Positions 17,433 to 28,036 of a stretch of 64,000 bases of DNA are shown piece after piece. The stretch is from assembly GCA_025144245.1 (NCBI GenBank), contig JALXXC010000001.1, positions 62,001-126,000 on the forward strand, read 5' to 3'. Position 1 is the stretch's first letter, and each line of letters starts with the position of its first letter. The DNA is from Corynebacterium sp. p3-SID1145 (GTDB lineage Bacteria > Actinomycetota > Actinomycetes > Mycobacteriales > Mycobacteriaceae). The position numbers and the translations under genes are program-made. Under the pieces are notes generated by a model, which searched no databases, was not told where the DNA came from, and saw only the letters and a program-made list of their open reading frames with translations.

Positions 17433-17831
17433 ATGCGTAACTTCCGCAACGCAGCCATCGCTGGCACCACCGCCCTGGCGTTGACCTTCGGTGGCACTGC
17501 TGTCGCAGGTGCTGAGGAGACGGCTGACAACCAGACCGCTGCCGACCAGACCGTTGGCAACCAGTCCGCAAGCGAGCAGAACCAGGGTGGCGACAAGCCG
17601 CGCAGCTCCTCCACCCGCATTTTTGAGAGCACCGGTGGCGACCACAGCGACCCGGACACCTACATGGTGAATGGCCGCGACCTGTTCGGTTCCTCCAAGA
17701 ATTGGGATAATGTCGGCACCCCGGCCAAGGTGCTCTACGGACTCACCGTCGCCCTCGGCGCTGTTGCAGCATTCGGCGTCATTCTCGCACCGCTCGACAA
17801 CTTCATCAACTACCGCCCGTTCGCCCAGTAA
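17433..17831 (+). CDS. Small secreted protein with C-terminal membrane segment
   Basis: A 132-residue protein of unknown function. Its N-terminus (M-R-N-F-R-N-A-A-I-A) and hydrophobic stretch form a Sec signal peptide with likely cleavage after V-A-G-A. A Gln/Asn/Ser-rich linker follows, and a hydrophobic segment lies at about residues 100-120. The ATG at 17433 is 8 nt from an AGGA site. The GTG at 17427 is too close to that site. A related but broken copy follows 48 nt downstream, so the pair arose by tandem duplication. It may be a small cell-envelope protein. Confidence 0.75.
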   Translation: MRNFRNAAIAGTTALALTFGGTAVAGAEETADNQTAADQTVGNQSASEQNQGGDKPRSSSTRIFESTGGDHSDPDTYMVNGRDLFGSSKNWDNVGTPAKVLYGLTVALGAVAAFGVILAPLDNFINYRPFAQ

Positions 17832-17879
17832 TCACGAAACTAAGCCGGTAACCTTCAAACAGCGAAGTAAGGAAACATC

Positions 17880-18303
17880 ATGCGCAAGTTCCGCAACGCA
17901 GCTCTCGCTGCAGTCACCGCCTCCGCCGTTGCTTTTGGCGGCACCGCAGTCGCTACCGCTGCTCCTTAGCCGGACGAGTCCCGTGGATCTTTCACCTCCG
18001 GCTCGAGCCAGGCCGACGATACCCCGATCAAGGATCTGATCGGTAAGATCGGCGAGAAGCCGGGCCTGGCCGCCGGTTGGTGACGCCCCCGACGCTGACA
18101 CGGATGCCGACGTTCGCGACATTTGGGGCAATGAAACCTACACGGAAGATGAGAACACTCCGCAGTGGGCCCGCCTCTGGCGCGATGGCGTCGACTGGTT
18201 CGCCCTCGCCACCATCATCGGTGGCGTCATCGGTGCTGCCAACTGGGCTCTTTACAACGGCTACCTGCCGCAGATTGACTGGAAGACCATGACCCTCAAG
18301 TAG
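17880..18303 (+). pseudogene. Broken paralogue of the preceding secreted-protein gene
   Basis: The ATG at 17880 begins M-R-K-F-R-N-A-A-L-A-A-V, almost the same signal peptide as the gene before it. An in-frame TAG at 17967-17969 falls right after the signal sequence. Later the frame shifts near 18077-18079, apparently by one extra T, after which the reading frame continues as a Trp- and Asp-rich segment with a hydrophobic helix to a TAG at 18301-18303. With both lesions repaired the product would be about 140 residues. Two independent lesions argue for a true pseudogene rather than a sequencing error. Confidence 0.8.
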
Positions 18304-18322
18304 GAGACACGGTTTTCAGCCG

Positions 18323-18350
18323 AAAAGACCGCCTTTGGGCGGTCTTTTTT
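18323..18350 (+). terminator. Rho-independent terminator after the secreted-protein pair
   Basis: GACCGCC at 18327-18333 pairs with GGCGGTC at 18338-18344 and is followed by a run of T. It ends transcription of both the intact and the broken small secreted-protein genes, supporting a shared transcript. Confidence 0.9.
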
Positions 18351-18438
18351 ATTGCGTTCTTTAGCGCTACCCCCGCGGCTGCGCACTATAGTAGACATGC
18401 TCTTTCGCGGCGGAGCAGCGGTGTCTAGGTTGAAAACT

Positions 18439-19533
18439 ATGAACCAATTCACCGCCATGCTCGGGTCGCTGAAGACCCCGCTCGACTTCCTGGAGCACTT
18501 CGATGCCCAGGAAGCTCTCGACGCGGGGCTCGACGGGTCGACGGTGAAGAAATGGGAAACCATCTACGCCGTGTACCTGGCCCCGACGAAGTGGACGCGC
18601 CAACAGAGGTACTCCGCGCACGCCGCACGGGCCGCAGCGTTCACGGCGGACCAGCTCTGGGCCATTGAATCGCGCATCAAGCACATCACCGACGAACGCG
18701 AGAAGTGGCGGCTGCGGCTGAAACTGTTGGATGTCCGCGGTCGCTGCGAGACGCTTAAGCGCAAGGCAGCGGAGATCGTCCCCGAAAGGAAGAAACCGAC
18801 GCCTAAGAGGACGATGGGGTTCGGCAAGTCGCGCGACGGCATGCGTCCGCTCACCGCCATGGGAACTGAGGAGGACATGGCGGCTCTCGAATTCGCGTTG
18901 CGGAAGCGTATCTCGCCGGACGGGCCGGCGGGCCCACAGATGCTCGAGACGCTCATGGGCATGCTGGGGTTGCGGCCCGACGCCGAGACGGAAACGACAA
19001 CGCCCGCCGCACCGGCTGTGCCGCGTCCGCTGGTGCTGATCCCGCTGCCGGACTACCTCGACATCGTCAGCGGCGACGGTGACGAGACCATCCTCGGTCT
19101 CAGCGACGGCACGACGATCACGGGGGCGGACTACCTGGCCAAGTATCACGGCGCCGACCTCCAGGTGGCCACGTTCCACCCGCAGGAAGGTGCCGTGAAT
19201 CTGTACCGCACGAGCCGTTTCGCTAACAAGAAACAGCGCGATCTCGCCCGAGCATGCTTATCAGCGTGTCCTGTCCCCGACTGCCGCCATTCCTCCGACA
19301 ACTGCGAAGTCCACCACATCACCTCATGGTCGCGCGGCGGTCAGACCAATATGGCGAACCTGGCGCCGCTGTGTAGGTACCACAACCGCACAAACGACGA
19401 CGACCCGAAGCACCGTAACCGCGGCAGCATTGTGAATATCAGGGGCAGACCTGTCTGGAGGTCCCCGCGGGGATACCCGGTGGACAACAAAGTCCACCCG
19501 TTCGGCGCGATGAGTCTCCTATTCGGAAACTAA
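18439..19533 (+). CDS. HNH endonuclease family protein (13E12-repeat-like)
   Basis: A 364-residue protein with a C-terminal HNH domain: C-P-V-P-D-C, then [13 protein letters not shown], then [11 protein letters not shown]. The N-terminal part is helical, as in the 13E12-repeat HNH proteins common in Corynebacterium and Mycobacterium. The ATG at 18439 has TAGGTT 7 nt upstream and is preferred to the ATG at 18397. The substrate is unknown. Such genes are often multi-copy and sporadic. It is convergent with map, and the stop codons overlap. Confidence 0.8.
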   Translation: MNQFTAMLGSLKTPLDFLEHFDAQEALDAGLDGSTVKKWETIYAVYLAPTKWTRQQRYSAHAARAAAFTADQLWAIESRIKHITDEREKWRLRLKLLDVRGRCETLKRKAAEIVPERKKPTPKRTMGFGKSRDGMRPLTAMGTEEDMAALEFALRKRISPDGPAGPQMLETLMGMLGLRPDAETETTTPAAPAVPRPLVLIPLPDYLDIVSGDGDETILGLSDGTTITGADYLAKYHGADLQVATFHPQEGAVNLYRTSRFANKKQRDLARACLSACPVPDCRHSSDNCEVHHITSWSRGGQTNMANLAPLCRYHNRTNDDDPKHRNRGSIVNIRGRPVWRSPRGYPVDNKVHPFGAMSLLFGN

Positions 19534-20402
19534 CGCTCGGAATCCGGGATGGTGAGGATCTCGTTGCCGTCCTCGGTGATCACGATGGTGTGCTCGAATT
19601 GCGCTGTGTACTCGCCGTCGCGGTTCTGGACAGTCCAGCCGTCATCCCAGATGTCGTACTCGAGACCGCCGATATTGATCATGGGCTCGACGGTGAGTGT
19701 CATTCCGGGCTCGAGTACGTCGGTGTAGGCCTCAGAATCGTAGTGCAGCACGACAAGCCCGTTGTGGAAGGTCGTGCCGACACCGTGGCCCGTGAAGTCG
19801 GTGACGACGTTGTAGCCGAAACGCTTGGCGTAGGACTCGATGACGCGGCCGATGACGTTGATCTGGCGGCCGGGCTTCGCGGCGCGGATGCCGCGCATGG
19901 TGGCTTCGCGGGTGCGCTCGACGAGAAGACGGTTCTCCTCGGCGACATCCCCGGCGAGGAATGTCGCGTTGGTGTCGCCGTGAACACCGTCCTTGTAGGC
20001 GGTGACGTCGATGTTGCAGATGTCGCCGTCCTTGATCACGGTCGTGTCGGGGATACCGTGGCAGACGATCTCGTTAAGCGAGACGCAGCAAGACTTGGTG
20101 TAGCCGCGGTACCCCAACGTCGAAGGGTAGGCGCCGTGGTCGAGCATGTACTCATGGGCGATGCGGTCGATCTCGTCGGTGGTCACGCCGGGGGCAACGG
20201 CGGCACCGGCCGCCTCGAGCGCGTTCGCGGCGATGCGGGAGGCCTCGCGCATCTTCTCGATGGTCTCCGGTGTCTGGACCAGCGGCTCGCCGACGTTTTC
20301 CTGCACCTCGTCCTTCCACGCGTATTCGGGGCGTTCGATCGACTCAGGGACGGTGCGAATCGGCGTGGGTTTTCCGGGGGTCAGTTTTCCGCGAGTGTTC
20401 AT
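19530..20402 (-). CDS. map: Type I methionine aminopeptidase
   Basis: A 290-residue peptidase of the long actinobacterial type, with an N-terminal extension of about 40 residues. Metal ligands are seen in [24 protein letters not shown] and T-V-E-P-M, and the conserved C-H-G-I-P-D precedes them. It removes the initiator methionine. The ATG at 20402 follows TAGCAT by 7 nt. It lies next to the PBP-ispG-rip1-dxr group, as in mycobacteria. Confidence 0.95.
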   Translation of the reverse strand: MNTRGKLTPGKPTPIRTVPESIERPEYAWKDEVQENVGEPLVQTPETIEKMREASRIAANALEAAGAAVAPGVTTDEIDRIAHEYMLDHGAYPSTLGYRGYTKSCCVSLNEIVCHGIPDTTVIKDGDICNIDVTAYKDGVHGDTNATFLAGDVAEENRLLVERTREATMRGIRAAKPGRQINVIGRVIESYAKRFGYNVVTDFTGHGVGTTFHNGLVVLHYDSEAYTDVLEPGMTLTVEPMINIGGLEYDIWDDGWTVQNRDGEYTAQFEHTIVITEDGNEILTIPDSER

Positions 20403-20509
20403 GCGCACCATGCTAGTCCCATGCCACGGCGCGGCTGATTTGGCTCGGTCGGCTCCCCGATTCCCCGGATCCACGGCTCTCCTGCGCCCCGATTCCTGGC
20501 TGCTGGGGG

Positions 20510-22339
20510 CTACTGCGGCTTCGGGGCGCCCGCCTCGTCGATGTTGCGCAGCATGGTGTCGGTGACGGCCACCGCGGCTTCGGACCCGCCGCCGAGGACG
20601 ATGAGGGTGGCGAACGCGATGTCGTCGTCGCGGTATCCCGTGAACCAGGAGTGGGAGCCGCCGTTGATTTCGGCTTCACCGGTCTTGCCGCGGATGTCGC
20701 CGCCGGCGCCCATTCCTGTTGCAGTGCCGCCGGGGCTGGTGACGGCTTTCATCATCTGTCGCAGCTGCTCGATGGCGCGCGGGTCGGGCTGCGGGGCTTC
20801 TTCGCTGGGGGTCGTGTCGCGGCCGGCGATGAGGTACGGCTTCGGCGTGGAGCCGTTGGCGGCGGTGGCCGACACGAGTGCCATACCGAACGGAGACGCG
20901 AGGTCGAGGCCTTGGCCGTAGCCGGCTTCAGTGCGGTCGAGCGGTTCCTCGCCGTCGGGGATGGAGCCGGTCAACGAGTCGAGTCCGGCGATCTTGTAGT
21001 CGATACCGAGGCCGAATTGCTTGCCGACGTCCCGCAGCTCCCCCGGCGCCAGTTTCGTCGAGATATCGGCGAAAGTGGTGTTGCAGGACCGCGCGAACGC
21101 AGTCTGGAGCGGCACGTTGCCCATGCCGAAGCCGGCGTAGTTGGTCACTGTACGGCCGTAGATGTCCATTGTGCCGGGGCACGGGACAATGGAGTCGGGG
21201 TTGAGCCCCTGGTGTTCGAGACCGGAATAAGCGGTGAGGATCTTGAAGGTGGAGCCGGGCGGGTACTGCCCCATCATGGCGGTGTTGCCGTCTTCATCGG
21301 CGGCTTTCGTCTGGGCCACGGCGAGGATTTCGCCTGACGACGGCCGGATCGCCACAATCATCGCCTTCTGCCCGTTGATGGGCTCGAGTGCCTTCTCCGC
21401 GGCAGTCTGCACCTTGTGGGAGAGACTGACCGTGATAGACGGCGACGGAGTGGCATCGTGGCGCTCGATGTCTTCCAGCTCGTTGGCGTTCTCGTTGACG
21501 ATGGAGACCTTCCACCCGGCGTCGCCCTCAAGGTCGGTGCGGACTTCCTCACCGATACGGGCCATGATGTCGGGCGCGAAGTGGGGTTCGTCGGCGACCA
21601 TGGACGCTTCCTCGTTGAGGCGCACACCTTTCAGCCCGCCGACAGCGCCCTCGACCGCGTCCCGCGCGCCGAGGGGGATCATGGCCACGGAGAAGACACC
21701 AGAGGCGTCGGCAAGCTGCTTTTCCAACTCCCCCGCATCGCGCAGCGGCACCGACGGGTCCTGCTCGTGGGCGGCGGCGAGCGCTTGAGAAATCGAGGCT
21801 GCGGTATTCGTTTTGTCCCCCACCGCGTTCGTGTCCACGAGGAGGCGGTAGGCCACACCCGGACTCAGCAAAGCCACGCCGTCCGACGACACAACGCTCG
21901 CCTGATCCGCCGGCACCGTGCGCAGTTCCAGGTGCTGGTTAGCTCCGAGGCGCGGATGCAGGATGGACGGTTGCCAGCGCACGGTCCAGTCCTGGTTCTG
22001 CTGGGTGAGGGTCATCGAGGCGTCGTAACGCACATGACGGTCCCGCGGCAGCGCCCAGTCGAGGGTGTAGTTCGCCGTGGCCAAATTCTCCTGCTGGTCG
22101 ACACTGTTCAGCGTCGCGGTGACCCCCTCCGCCTGCAGTCCGGCGACGGAGGTGGAAAGGGAATCGGAGGCTTTGGCGGAATCGTCGACAAGCGCCGCCA
22201 TCTGGTCGTAGTCGAAGCGCGACAACGCCTCGAGGAAGTCCTGCGCGACCGGCTCAGCGGGATTCGGCTTCGGCGTGCACCCCGCCGCACCCATCACGAA
22301 GGCGAGGACCGTCAGCAGCACCGAAACCCGAGTTTTCAT
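20510..22339 (-). CDS. Penicillin-binding lipoprotein (class B transpeptidase)
   Basis: A 609-residue protein with a signal peptide and lipobox A-A-G-C (Cys about residue 21). An NTF2-like MecA-N domain lies at about residues 25-140, a dimerisation domain follows, and then the transpeptidase domain has S-T-F-K (SxxK, near residue 370), S-C-N (SxN) and K-T-G-E-A-E (KTG). It cross-links peptidoglycan outside the membrane. The layout matches the mycobacterial penicillin-binding lipoprotein Rv2864c, which sits in the same neighbourhood as gcpE/ispG, rip1 and dxr. Confidence 0.9.
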   Translation of the reverse strand: MKTRVSVLLTVLAFVMGAAGCTPKPNPAEPVAQDFLEALSRFDYDQMAALVDDSAKASDSLSTSVAGLQAEGVTATLNSVDQQENLATANYTLDWALPRDRHVRYDASMTLTQQNQDWTVRWQPSILHPRLGANQHLELRTVPADQASVVSSDGVALLSPGVAYRLLVDTNAVGDKTNTAASISQALAAAHEQDPSVPLRDAGELEKQLADASGVFSVAMIPLGARDAVEGAVGGLKGVRLNEEASMVADEPHFAPDIMARIGEEVRTDLEGDAGWKVSIVNENANELEDIERHDATPSPSITVSLSHKVQTAAEKALEPINGQKAMIVAIRPSSGEILAVAQTKAADEDGNTAMMGQYPPGSTFKILTAYSGLEHQGLNPDSIVPCPGTMDIYGRTVTNYAGFGMGNVPLQTAFARSCNTTFADISTKLAPGELRDVGKQFGLGIDYKIAGLDSLTGSIPDGEEPLDRTEAGYGQGLDLASPFGMALVSATAANGSTPKPYLIAGRDTTPSEEAPQPDPRAIEQLRQMMKAVTSPGGTATGMGAGGDIRGKTGEAEINGGSHSWFTGYRDDDIAFATLIVLGGGSEAAVAVTDTMLRNIDEAGAPKPQ

Positions 22340-22352
22340 GGGCGTAAAAATA

Positions 22353-22380
22353 GCAGCGCCGGGAAGTTTCCCGACGCTGC
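22353..22380 (-). terminator. Terminator between ispG and the PBP gene
   Basis: GCAGCGCCGGGAA at 22353-22365 and TTCCCGACGCTGC at 22368-22380 form a 13-bp stem with one mismatch. On the minus strand it is followed by TATTTTTA. It lies just after the ispG stop and would separate ispG from the PBP lipoprotein gene. Confidence 0.8.
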
Positions 22381-22401
22381 CACACTATGAACGGCGATGT
22401 T

Positions 22402-23565
22402 CTACTTTGTAACCTTGACCTCCGCGCGTGCGCCCTCGATCTCCTCGAGGCCTTCCTCCTCGGCGATGCGTTCCGCATGCGCGATGAGCGTCTCCACGAT
22501 CTTCGACTCCGGCACGGTCTCCACAACCTCGCCCTTGACGAAGATCTGGCCCTTCCCGTTGCCGGACGCCACACCGAGGTCCGCGTCGCGCGCCTCGCCC
22601 GGGCCGTTGACGACGCAGCCCATCACCGCCACACGCAGCGGGTACTCCATGCCCTCCAGGCCCGCAGTGACCTCCTCGGCGAGCTTGTACACGTCCACCT
22701 GGGCGCGGCCGCACGACGGGCAGGAGACAATCTCCAGCTTGCGCGGGCGGAGGTTCAGCGACTGCAGGATCTGGTCGCCGACCTTGATCTCCTCCACCGG
22801 GTCGGCAGACAAGGAAACCCGGATCGTGTCACCGATGCCTTCGGAGAGCAGTGCGCCGAACGCCACGGAAGACTTGATCGTGCCCATGAACTTCGGGCCC
22901 GCCTCCGTCACGCCGAGGTGCAGCGGGTAGTCCGTCTTTGCGGCGAGCTGGCGGTATGCCTCCACCATGAGCACCGGGTCGGAGTGCTTCACGGAGATCG
23001 CGATGTCGCCGAAACCGTGTTCCTCGAACAGGCCGGCTTCCCAGATCGCGGACTCGACGAGCGCCTCCGGGGTCGCCTTGCCGTACTTTTCCAGCAGGCG
23101 CTTGTCCAGGGAGCCGCCGTTGACGCCGATACGGATCGGGATGCCCGCGTCGCCGGCCGCCTTCGCGACCTCCTTGACTCGGCCGTCGAATTCCTTGATG
23201 TTGCCGGGGTTGACGCGCACGGCGGCGCACCCAGCGTCAATGGCCGCGAAGATGTACTTCGGCTGGAAGTGAATATCCGCGATCACCGGGATCGGCGATT
23301 TCTTCGCGATCGCCGGCAGCGCCTCCGCATCCACCGTCTTCGGGCACGCGACGCGCACGATGTCGCAGCCGGTCGCGGTCAGCTGCGCGATCTGCTGCAG
23401 GGTGGCGTTGACATCATGCGTTTTCGTCGTGGTCATCGACTGCACAGAGATCGGGTGGTCCGAACCGACTCCCACATTGCCGACGAACAGCTGGCGGGTT
23501 GTGCGGCGCGGGGCCAGCGTCGGCGGCGGCCCTTCCGGAATGCCCAAACCGATAGGTTGATTCAT
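22402..23565 (-). CDS. ispG: (E)-4-hydroxy-3-methylbut-2-enyl-diphosphate synthase
   Basis: A 387-residue iron-sulfur enzyme of the MEP isoprenoid pathway (also called GcpE). The cluster cysteines are visible in V-S-C-P-S-C-G-R near residue 282 and C-V-V-N-G-P-G-E-A near residue 315. It reduces methylerythritol cyclodiphosphate to HMBPP. The ATG at 23565 (M-N-Q-P-I) is 7 nt after TAGTCT; an alternative GTG lies 6 nt upstream at 23571. It forms a minus-strand cluster with rip1 and dxr, another MEP enzyme. Confidence 0.96.
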   Translation of the reverse strand: MNQPIGLGIPEGPPPTLAPRRTTRQLFVGNVGVGSDHPISVQSMTTTKTHDVNATLQQIAQLTATGCDIVRVACPKTVDAEALPAIAKKSPIPVIADIHFQPKYIFAAIDAGCAAVRVNPGNIKEFDGRVKEVAKAAGDAGIPIRIGVNGGSLDKRLLEKYGKATPEALVESAIWEAGLFEEHGFGDIAISVKHSDPVLMVEAYRQLAAKTDYPLHLGVTEAGPKFMGTIKSSVAFGALLSEGIGDTIRVSLSADPVEEIKVGDQILQSLNLRPRKLEIVSCPSCGRAQVDVYKLAEEVTAGLEGMEYPLRVAVMGCVVNGPGEARDADLGVASGNGKGQIFVKGEVVETVPESKIVETLIAHAERIAEEEGLEEIEGARAEVKVTK

Positions 23566-23592
23566 AGCCACAAGACTAACACCGCACGCGCA

Positions 23593-23604
23593 CGCTTATC
23601 GACG
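23593..23604 (+). repeat. Dispersed 12-mer, copy between rip1 and ispG
   Basis: An exact CGCTTATCGACG in the short gap between the start of ispG and the stop of rip1. It is followed by CCC, as most copies are. Confidence 0.9.
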
Positions 23605-23627
23605 CCCACCGCCTCCACCCACAACCC

Positions 23628-24875
23628 CTACCCGAACAGCCGCACCGGGTTGGTCACGTCCGCGACAATCACTAGTACTCCCACCCCCAGCAGGAGCGCG
23701 GCCATGGTGTACGTCAGCGGCATGAGCTTCTCGTAGTTGACGGGCCCGCCCGGCGGGAGTCCGCGGAGGCGCCGGATGCGGTCGCGCACGGCCTCGTAGA
23801 GGACGACGGCGATGTGGCCGCCGTCGAGAGGCGGCAGCGGCACGAGGTTGAACAGCGCCAGGAAGAAATTCAGGGATGCCAGCAGCGAGAAGAAGACGGC
23901 CCACTGGCTGCGCTCCGCCAGCTCACCGCCAGCGCGGGAGGCGCCGACCACGCTGATCGGCCCTTCCACGTCCCGCTCGCCTCCGAAGATCGCCGTGACC
24001 ACGCCCGGAACCTTCCCCGGGAACGCCGCCAGGCCCTTCACGCTCGCCGAGATCATCTCGCCCGACAACCGGCCTGCCGCCGGCACTGCTTCCAGGGGCC
24101 CGAAGCGCTTCATGGCATCAGCGACCGGTGCGCTGGCCATGCCGACCGCACCCGCCACGTACGGCTGGCCGTCCGGGCCGATGCGGGAGACCTCGTCGAC
24201 GTCGACGGGAATGTCGAGCCGCTCAACGCCGGCGCCGGCGCTGGTTCCGGCTCCCGGCCCGGCACCGCGCTCCACGCCGAGTACCACGGTCTCCCCCGGC
24301 CTCTCGAGCACGTAGTCGCGCAACTCCACGAACGACGAGAGAGCAGTCCCGTCGACGGAGAGAATACGGTCGCCTTGACGCACGCCGGCGGCGGCAGCGG
24401 GGCCGTCGCCCTCACAGTCGGCAAGCGTCTTCTCGTCAACTTGGTCGGCGGTGCACGTCAGCTCCCCCACCACGGGAGTGCGGTCGGCGTCAGGGTTCGG
24501 GATGCCGGACGACACCGCCAGCAGATAGATCACCATGAAACCCAGCAGCAGGTTCATGACGATGCCGCCGCTCATCACCGCCACCCGCTGCCACCACGGT
24601 TTGAGGTACATCGCGTGGGGCTTTTCTTCCTCGGTGAGCTCGTCCATCGCCGTCATGCCAGCGATGTCGCAGAACCCGCCGAACGGGAGCGCCGCGATGC
24701 CGTATTCGGTCTCCCCCTTCTTCGCGGACACGAGTGTCGGCCCGAACCCCAGGAAGAAGCGCCTCACTCGCATCCCGAAGGCCTTGGCGGCGAGCATGTG
24801 CCCTGCCTCGTGCAGCCCGATCGACAGGGCGATGCACACGGCAAACAGCACGATGCCTAATACGAATGCTCCCAT
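23628..24875 (-). CDS. rip1: Site-2 intramembrane zinc protease Rip1/RseP family
   Basis: A 415-residue membrane protease. The zinc motif H-E-A-G-H is in the first helix (near residue 22) and the second metal ligand is in L-D-G-G-H near residue 350. A PDZ domain occupies about residues 165-220. Helices are at the N-terminus, near residue 110, near residue 335 and at the C-terminus. It cleaves membrane-embedded anti-sigma factors or related proteins. In mycobacteria the homologue Rip1 sits between dxr and gcpE, exactly as here. Confidence 0.93.
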   Translation of the reverse strand: MGAFVLGIVLFAVCIALSIGLHEAGHMLAAKAFGMRVRRFFLGFGPTLVSAKKGETEYGIAALPFGGFCDIAGMTAMDELTEEEKPHAMYLKPWWQRVAVMSGGIVMNLLLGFMVIYLLAVSSGIPNPDADRTPVVGELTCTADQVDEKTLADCEGDGPAAAAGVRQGDRILSVDGTALSSFVELRDYVLERPGETVVLGVERGAGPGAGTSAGAGVERLDIPVDVDEVSRIGPDGQPYVAGAVGMASAPVADAMKRFGPLEAVPAAGRLSGEMISASVKGLAAFPGKVPGVVTAIFGGERDVEGPISVVGASRAGGELAERSQWAVFFSLLASLNFFLALFNLVPLPPLDGGHIAVVLYEAVRDRIRRLRGLPPGGPVNYEKLMPLTYTMAALLLGVGVLVIVADVTNPVRLFG

Positions 24876-24893
24876 GGGGTGGCCTTCCGGGGG

Positions 24894-26045
24894 TTAGGGG
24901 GAGGCGTCGATAAGCGAATGGGCGCGTTCACGCGCCTGCGTCTCCACGTCCACGATCTCGTCGAACGAAGACGGTACCACCGCGAACTCGGACGCCGAAT
25001 CCAGCACCTCGCCCACGATGTCGACGATCTGCGGGAAGCGGATCCGCCCCGCGAGGAACGCCGCCGCCGCTTCTTCATTCGCGGCGTTGTACACCGCCGG
25101 GTACGTGCCGCGCGCCGCCGCGACCTCGCGTGCGAGACGCACAGCGGGAAACGCCGCCTCGTCGAGCGGCTCGAAACGCCAGTCCATCGCGTCGCGGAAA
25201 TCGAGCGCCGGCTGTGCCCCATCGATGCGTCCGGGCCACGCGAGAGCATGCGCGATCGGCATTTTCATCGACGGCGGCGACGCCTGCGCGATCGTGGCCC
25301 CGTCGACAAATGTCACCATCGAGTGGACGATCGACTGCGGGTGCACGACCACGTCGACGATGTCCGAGGAAATGCCGAACAGCAGGGTCGCCTCGATTAG
25401 CTCCAGGCCCTTGTTGACCATCGTCGCGGAGTTCAGGGTGTTCATCTGCCCCATCGACCACGTCGGGTGCGCCGCGGCCTGCGCGGGGGTGACGTCCCAC
25501 ATCTGCTCGCGCGTCCATCCGCGGAACGGCCCGCCCGAGGCGGTGAGAACGTAGCTGGCGACGTCCTCCTCTCGTCCCGCACGTAGGCACTGCGCCATCG
25601 CGGAATGCTCGGAATCGACGGGGACGATTTGCCCGCCGCGCGCCGCGACCAGGTCCCCGCCGGCGACCAACGACTCCTTGTTGGCCAGGGCTAGCACGGC
25701 GCCGGTGTCCAGCGCCGCCAGCGTCGAGGCCAACCCCAGCGACCCGACGAGCGCGTTGAGCACAACGTCTGCCTCCGTTTCACGCACGAGCTGCTCGGCT
25801 GCGTGCTCGCCCGCGCGCACAGGCCCGCCGAGTGCTTCCGCGACAACCTCAGCCGCAGCTTGCTTAGCGACGCCCACCCGGTCTCCCGCCAGGCCCCACT
25901 CCCTCGCCTGGGCGATGATGGTCTGTGGGGCCGATCCTCCGGCGGCGATCCCCACGACCTCGAACTGGTCGGGCGCCGCGGCGATCACCTCCAGCGCCTG
26001 CGTTCCGATCGACCCGGTGGACCCCAAAATGAGAACTTTTCGCAC
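24894..26045 (-). CDS. dxr: 1-deoxy-D-xylulose-5-phosphate reductoisomerase
   Basis: A 383-residue NADPH-dependent enzyme, the second step of the MEP pathway. It shows [13 protein letters not shown] at the N-terminus, [12 protein letters not shown] near residue 125 and P-V-D-S-E-H-S-A near residue 150. The GTG at 26045 begins the conserved domain; the frame stays open upstream but that part is not conserved. An exact 12-mer copy (24905-24916) overlaps its last codons, encoding L-I-D-A. Confidence 0.95.
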   Translation of the reverse strand: MRKVLILGSTGSIGTQALEVIAAAPDQFEVVGIAAGGSAPQTIIAQAREWGLAGDRVGVAKQAAAEVVAEALGGPVRAGEHAAEQLVRETEADVVLNALVGSLGLASTLAALDTGAVLALANKESLVAGGDLVAARGGQIVPVDSEHSAMAQCLRAGREEDVASYVLTASGGPFRGWTREQMWDVTPAQAAAHPTWSMGQMNTLNSATMVNKGLELIEATLLFGISSDIVDVVVHPQSIVHSMVTFVDGATIAQASPPSMKMPIAHALAWPGRIDGAQPALDFRDAMDWRFEPLDEAAFPAVRLAREVAAARGTYPAVYNAANEEAAAAFLAGRIRFPQIVDIVGEVLDSASEFAVVPSSFDEIVDVETQARERAHSLIDASP

Positions 26046-26154
26046 CGCTCCATTCTCACACACGCCCGCTCCCCGCGCGCCGGGGTCAAACGAACGTTGG
26101 CAGCGCGCCGACTTTCGGGGGGATGAATCGCGGTGCGGCGAGCAGGTGTGCCAA

Positions 26155-26160
26155 TATAAT
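26155..26160 (+). promoter_or_regulatory. -10 element TATAAT of the DUF2631 gene
   Basis: A perfect TATAAT lies 34 nt before the GTG start, leaving a normal leader with an AGGAG ribosome binding site at 26183-26187. No clear -35 is seen. It contrasts with the leaderless arrangement of many neighbours and suggests strong expression. Confidence 0.65.
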
Positions 26161-26193
26161 GGGCAAGAACTGATTTCCCGCAAGGAGTGTGCT

Positions 26194-26769
26194 GTGAGCG
26201 CTAAGGACGATGCACCACAGGTGTACAACGGTGTTTCCGAGGCTGACGTCCCGTCGGCCAAGCTGGGCTGGAGCGAACTGACCCCGAAGACCATCCAGAT
26301 CGCTGGTTGGATCTCCGTGCTGTTCCTCATCGGCTACAACTTCGGCAACCACCGCGGCCACGTCGAGACCATCTGGCTGATCACGATCGCCGTGCTGATC
26401 GCCGTCGGCCTGATCCTGTTCGCGCTGCGTCCGGAGCTATCCCAGGTCCGGACTCTGACCGCCCACAACAAGCCGGAAGGCCACGTCGAGCCGAACTGGA
26501 CCCACGACCAGCAGGCTCTGACTGGCCGTTACGCCGAGCTGACCGACAGCCAGCTGCGTGCCCTGAACGTTGATCCGGCGACCGTGAACCACGGTGCGAA
26601 TAACAGTGCCGCGGCAGGTGTCGGCGCCCACGGTGTGCACGGTACCCACGGTGCTCATGGTGCACACGGCGCACATGAGCTGCGCGACGCCCACCGCGAA
26701 GACATCGCCGCCCCGGAGATCCCGAACGTCCACGAGACGCTCCGCGTGGAGGAGTCTGATCCGCGCTAG
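26194..26769 (+). CDS. DUF2631 membrane protein with a His/Gly-rich tail
   Basis: A 191-residue protein. Residues 30-85 carry two transmembrane segments separated by N-F-G-N-H-R-G-H-V, the DUF2631 pattern. The C-terminal tail has the repeat G-A-H / G-V-H / G-T-H (six His in about 20 residues near 150-168), which could bind divalent metal ions. The GTG at 26194 has an AGGAG site 6 nt upstream. DUF2631 genes lie next to dxr in actinobacteria, and the function is unknown. The His-rich tail is probably a lineage-specific expansion. Confidence 0.8.
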   Translation: MSAKDDAPQVYNGVSEADVPSAKLGWSELTPKTIQIAGWISVLFLIGYNFGNHRGHVETIWLITIAVLIAVGLILFALRPELSQVRTLTAHNKPEGHVEPNWTHDQQALTGRYAELTDSQLRALNVDPATVNHGANNSAAAGVGAHGVHGTHGAHGAHGAHELRDAHREDIAAPEIPNVHETLRVEESDPR

Positions 26770-26803
26770 GGCAGTTGGCCTAGGGCGGCTGGGCGCTGGG
26801 AAG

Positions 26804-26857
26804 CGTCGATAAGCGAAACGCTCCGGGGACCACACGGTCACCCGGAGCGTTCTTTTT
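26804..26857. terminator. Bidirectional terminator with adjoining 12-mer
   Basis: CGCTCCGGG at 26819-26827 and CCCGGAGCG at 26841-26849 form the stem. It is followed by TTCTTTTT on the plus strand and by TTTCGC on the minus strand. The exact 12-mer copy (26804-26815, minus orientation) directly follows the T-run on the minus strand. It lies between the convergent DUF2631 and rlmN genes and can serve both. Confidence 0.85.
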
Positions 26858-26866
26858 GCGCCTGTT

Positions 26867-27976
26867 TTAGGCGCCTGCTTGCTTCTCGTCAGCGGCGAGC
26901 TGGCCGCACGCCGCTGCGATCTCCTGCCCCTTCGTGTCGCGCACGGTGCAGGTGACTCCCTGAGCGATGACGCGGCGGACGAACTCGTCCTGGCGGTCAC
27001 GCGGCGACGCATCCCACTTCGAACCCGGCGTCGGGTTCAGCGGGATGAGGTTGACGTGGACGAGGGGGCCGAGGGCGTCGTGAAGCTTGCGGCCCAGCAT
27101 GTCGGCGCGGAAATCGTGGTCGTTGATGTCGCGGATGAGCGCGTACTCAATGGACACGCGGCGGCCGGTCTGATCCGCGTAATAGCGCGCGGCTGTGAGC
27201 ACGTCCTCGACGCTGAAGCGGTTGTTCATCGGAACGAGGGTGTCGCGCAGCTCGTCGTCCGGGGTGTGGAGGGAGACGGCGAGGGTGACGTTGAGACCTT
27301 CATCGGCGAGCTTGCGGATTGCGGGCGCGAGGCCGACCGTAGACACGGTGACGTTGCGCTGCGAGATGCCGAACCCGTCCGGTGCCGGCGAGACAATCTG
27401 CCGCACCGCCGACACGACGCGGTTATAGTTCGCCAGCGGCTCCCCCATGCCCATGAAAACCACGTTGGTCAGGCGGCTCCCCTCCGCCTCCATCATCGCG
27501 GCGGCCTCGCGGACCTGGTCGACAATTTCCGCCGTGGACAGGTTGCGGTCCAACCCGCCCTGGCCGGTGGCGCAGAACGGGCAGGCCATGCCGCAGCCAG
27601 CCTGCGAGGAAATGCACAGCGTCGCACGGCTCGGGTAACGCATCAGCACCGATTCCAGCAGAATTCCGTCGTGAAGGCGCCAGAGAGTCTTGGTCGTGTC
27701 GCCTTCGTCGGTCTCGACGGTGCGCACCGGGGTGAGCAGGCGCGGGAACAGGGCATCCTTCACCAGTTCGCGCTGCGCGGCCGGCAGGTCCGTCATCGTC
27801 GACGGGTCAGCCTCGAACCGGCCGTAGTAGTGGCGGGCAATCTGGTCGGCGCGGAATTTGGGCAGGCCGAGCTCGGCGAGGGCGTCGATACGCTCCTGCT
27901 TGGTCAGGTCGGCGAAGTGCTTCGGCGGCATCCCGCGCTTGGGCGAGAGCAGTTGGATCTTCGGAAAATCACTCAT
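26867..27976 (-). CDS. rlmN: Dual-specificity 23S rRNA/tRNA adenine-C2 methyltransferase
   Basis: A 369-residue radical-SAM enzyme with the C-G-M-A-C-P-F-C cluster motif near residue 133 and [12 protein letters not shown] near residue 170. The methyl-carrying cysteine is in T-C-T-V-R-D near the C-terminus. It methylates A2503 of 23S rRNA and some tRNAs. It lies upstream of dxr-ispG and downstream of cdsA on the same strand. Confidence 0.96.
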   Translation of the reverse strand: MSDFPKIQLLSPKRGMPPKHFADLTKQERIDALAELGLPKFRADQIARHYYGRFEADPSTMTDLPAAQRELVKDALFPRLLTPVRTVETDEGDTTKTLWRLHDGILLESVLMRYPSRATLCISSQAGCGMACPFCATGQGGLDRNLSTAEIVDQVREAAAMMEAEGSRLTNVVFMGMGEPLANYNRVVSAVRQIVSPAPDGFGISQRNVTVSTVGLAPAIRKLADEGLNVTLAVSLHTPDDELRDTLVPMNNRFSVEDVLTAARYYADQTGRRVSIEYALIRDINDHDFRADMLGRKLHDALGPLVHVNLIPLNPTPGSKWDASPRDRQDEFVRRVIAQGVTCTVRDTKGQEIAAACGQLAADEKQAGA

Positions 27977-28036
27977 GACGTGCCCTATTCTGGCACGGCG
28001 CAGCGAGCTTTTCTAATCAGTGCTGGTGAGACGCCT

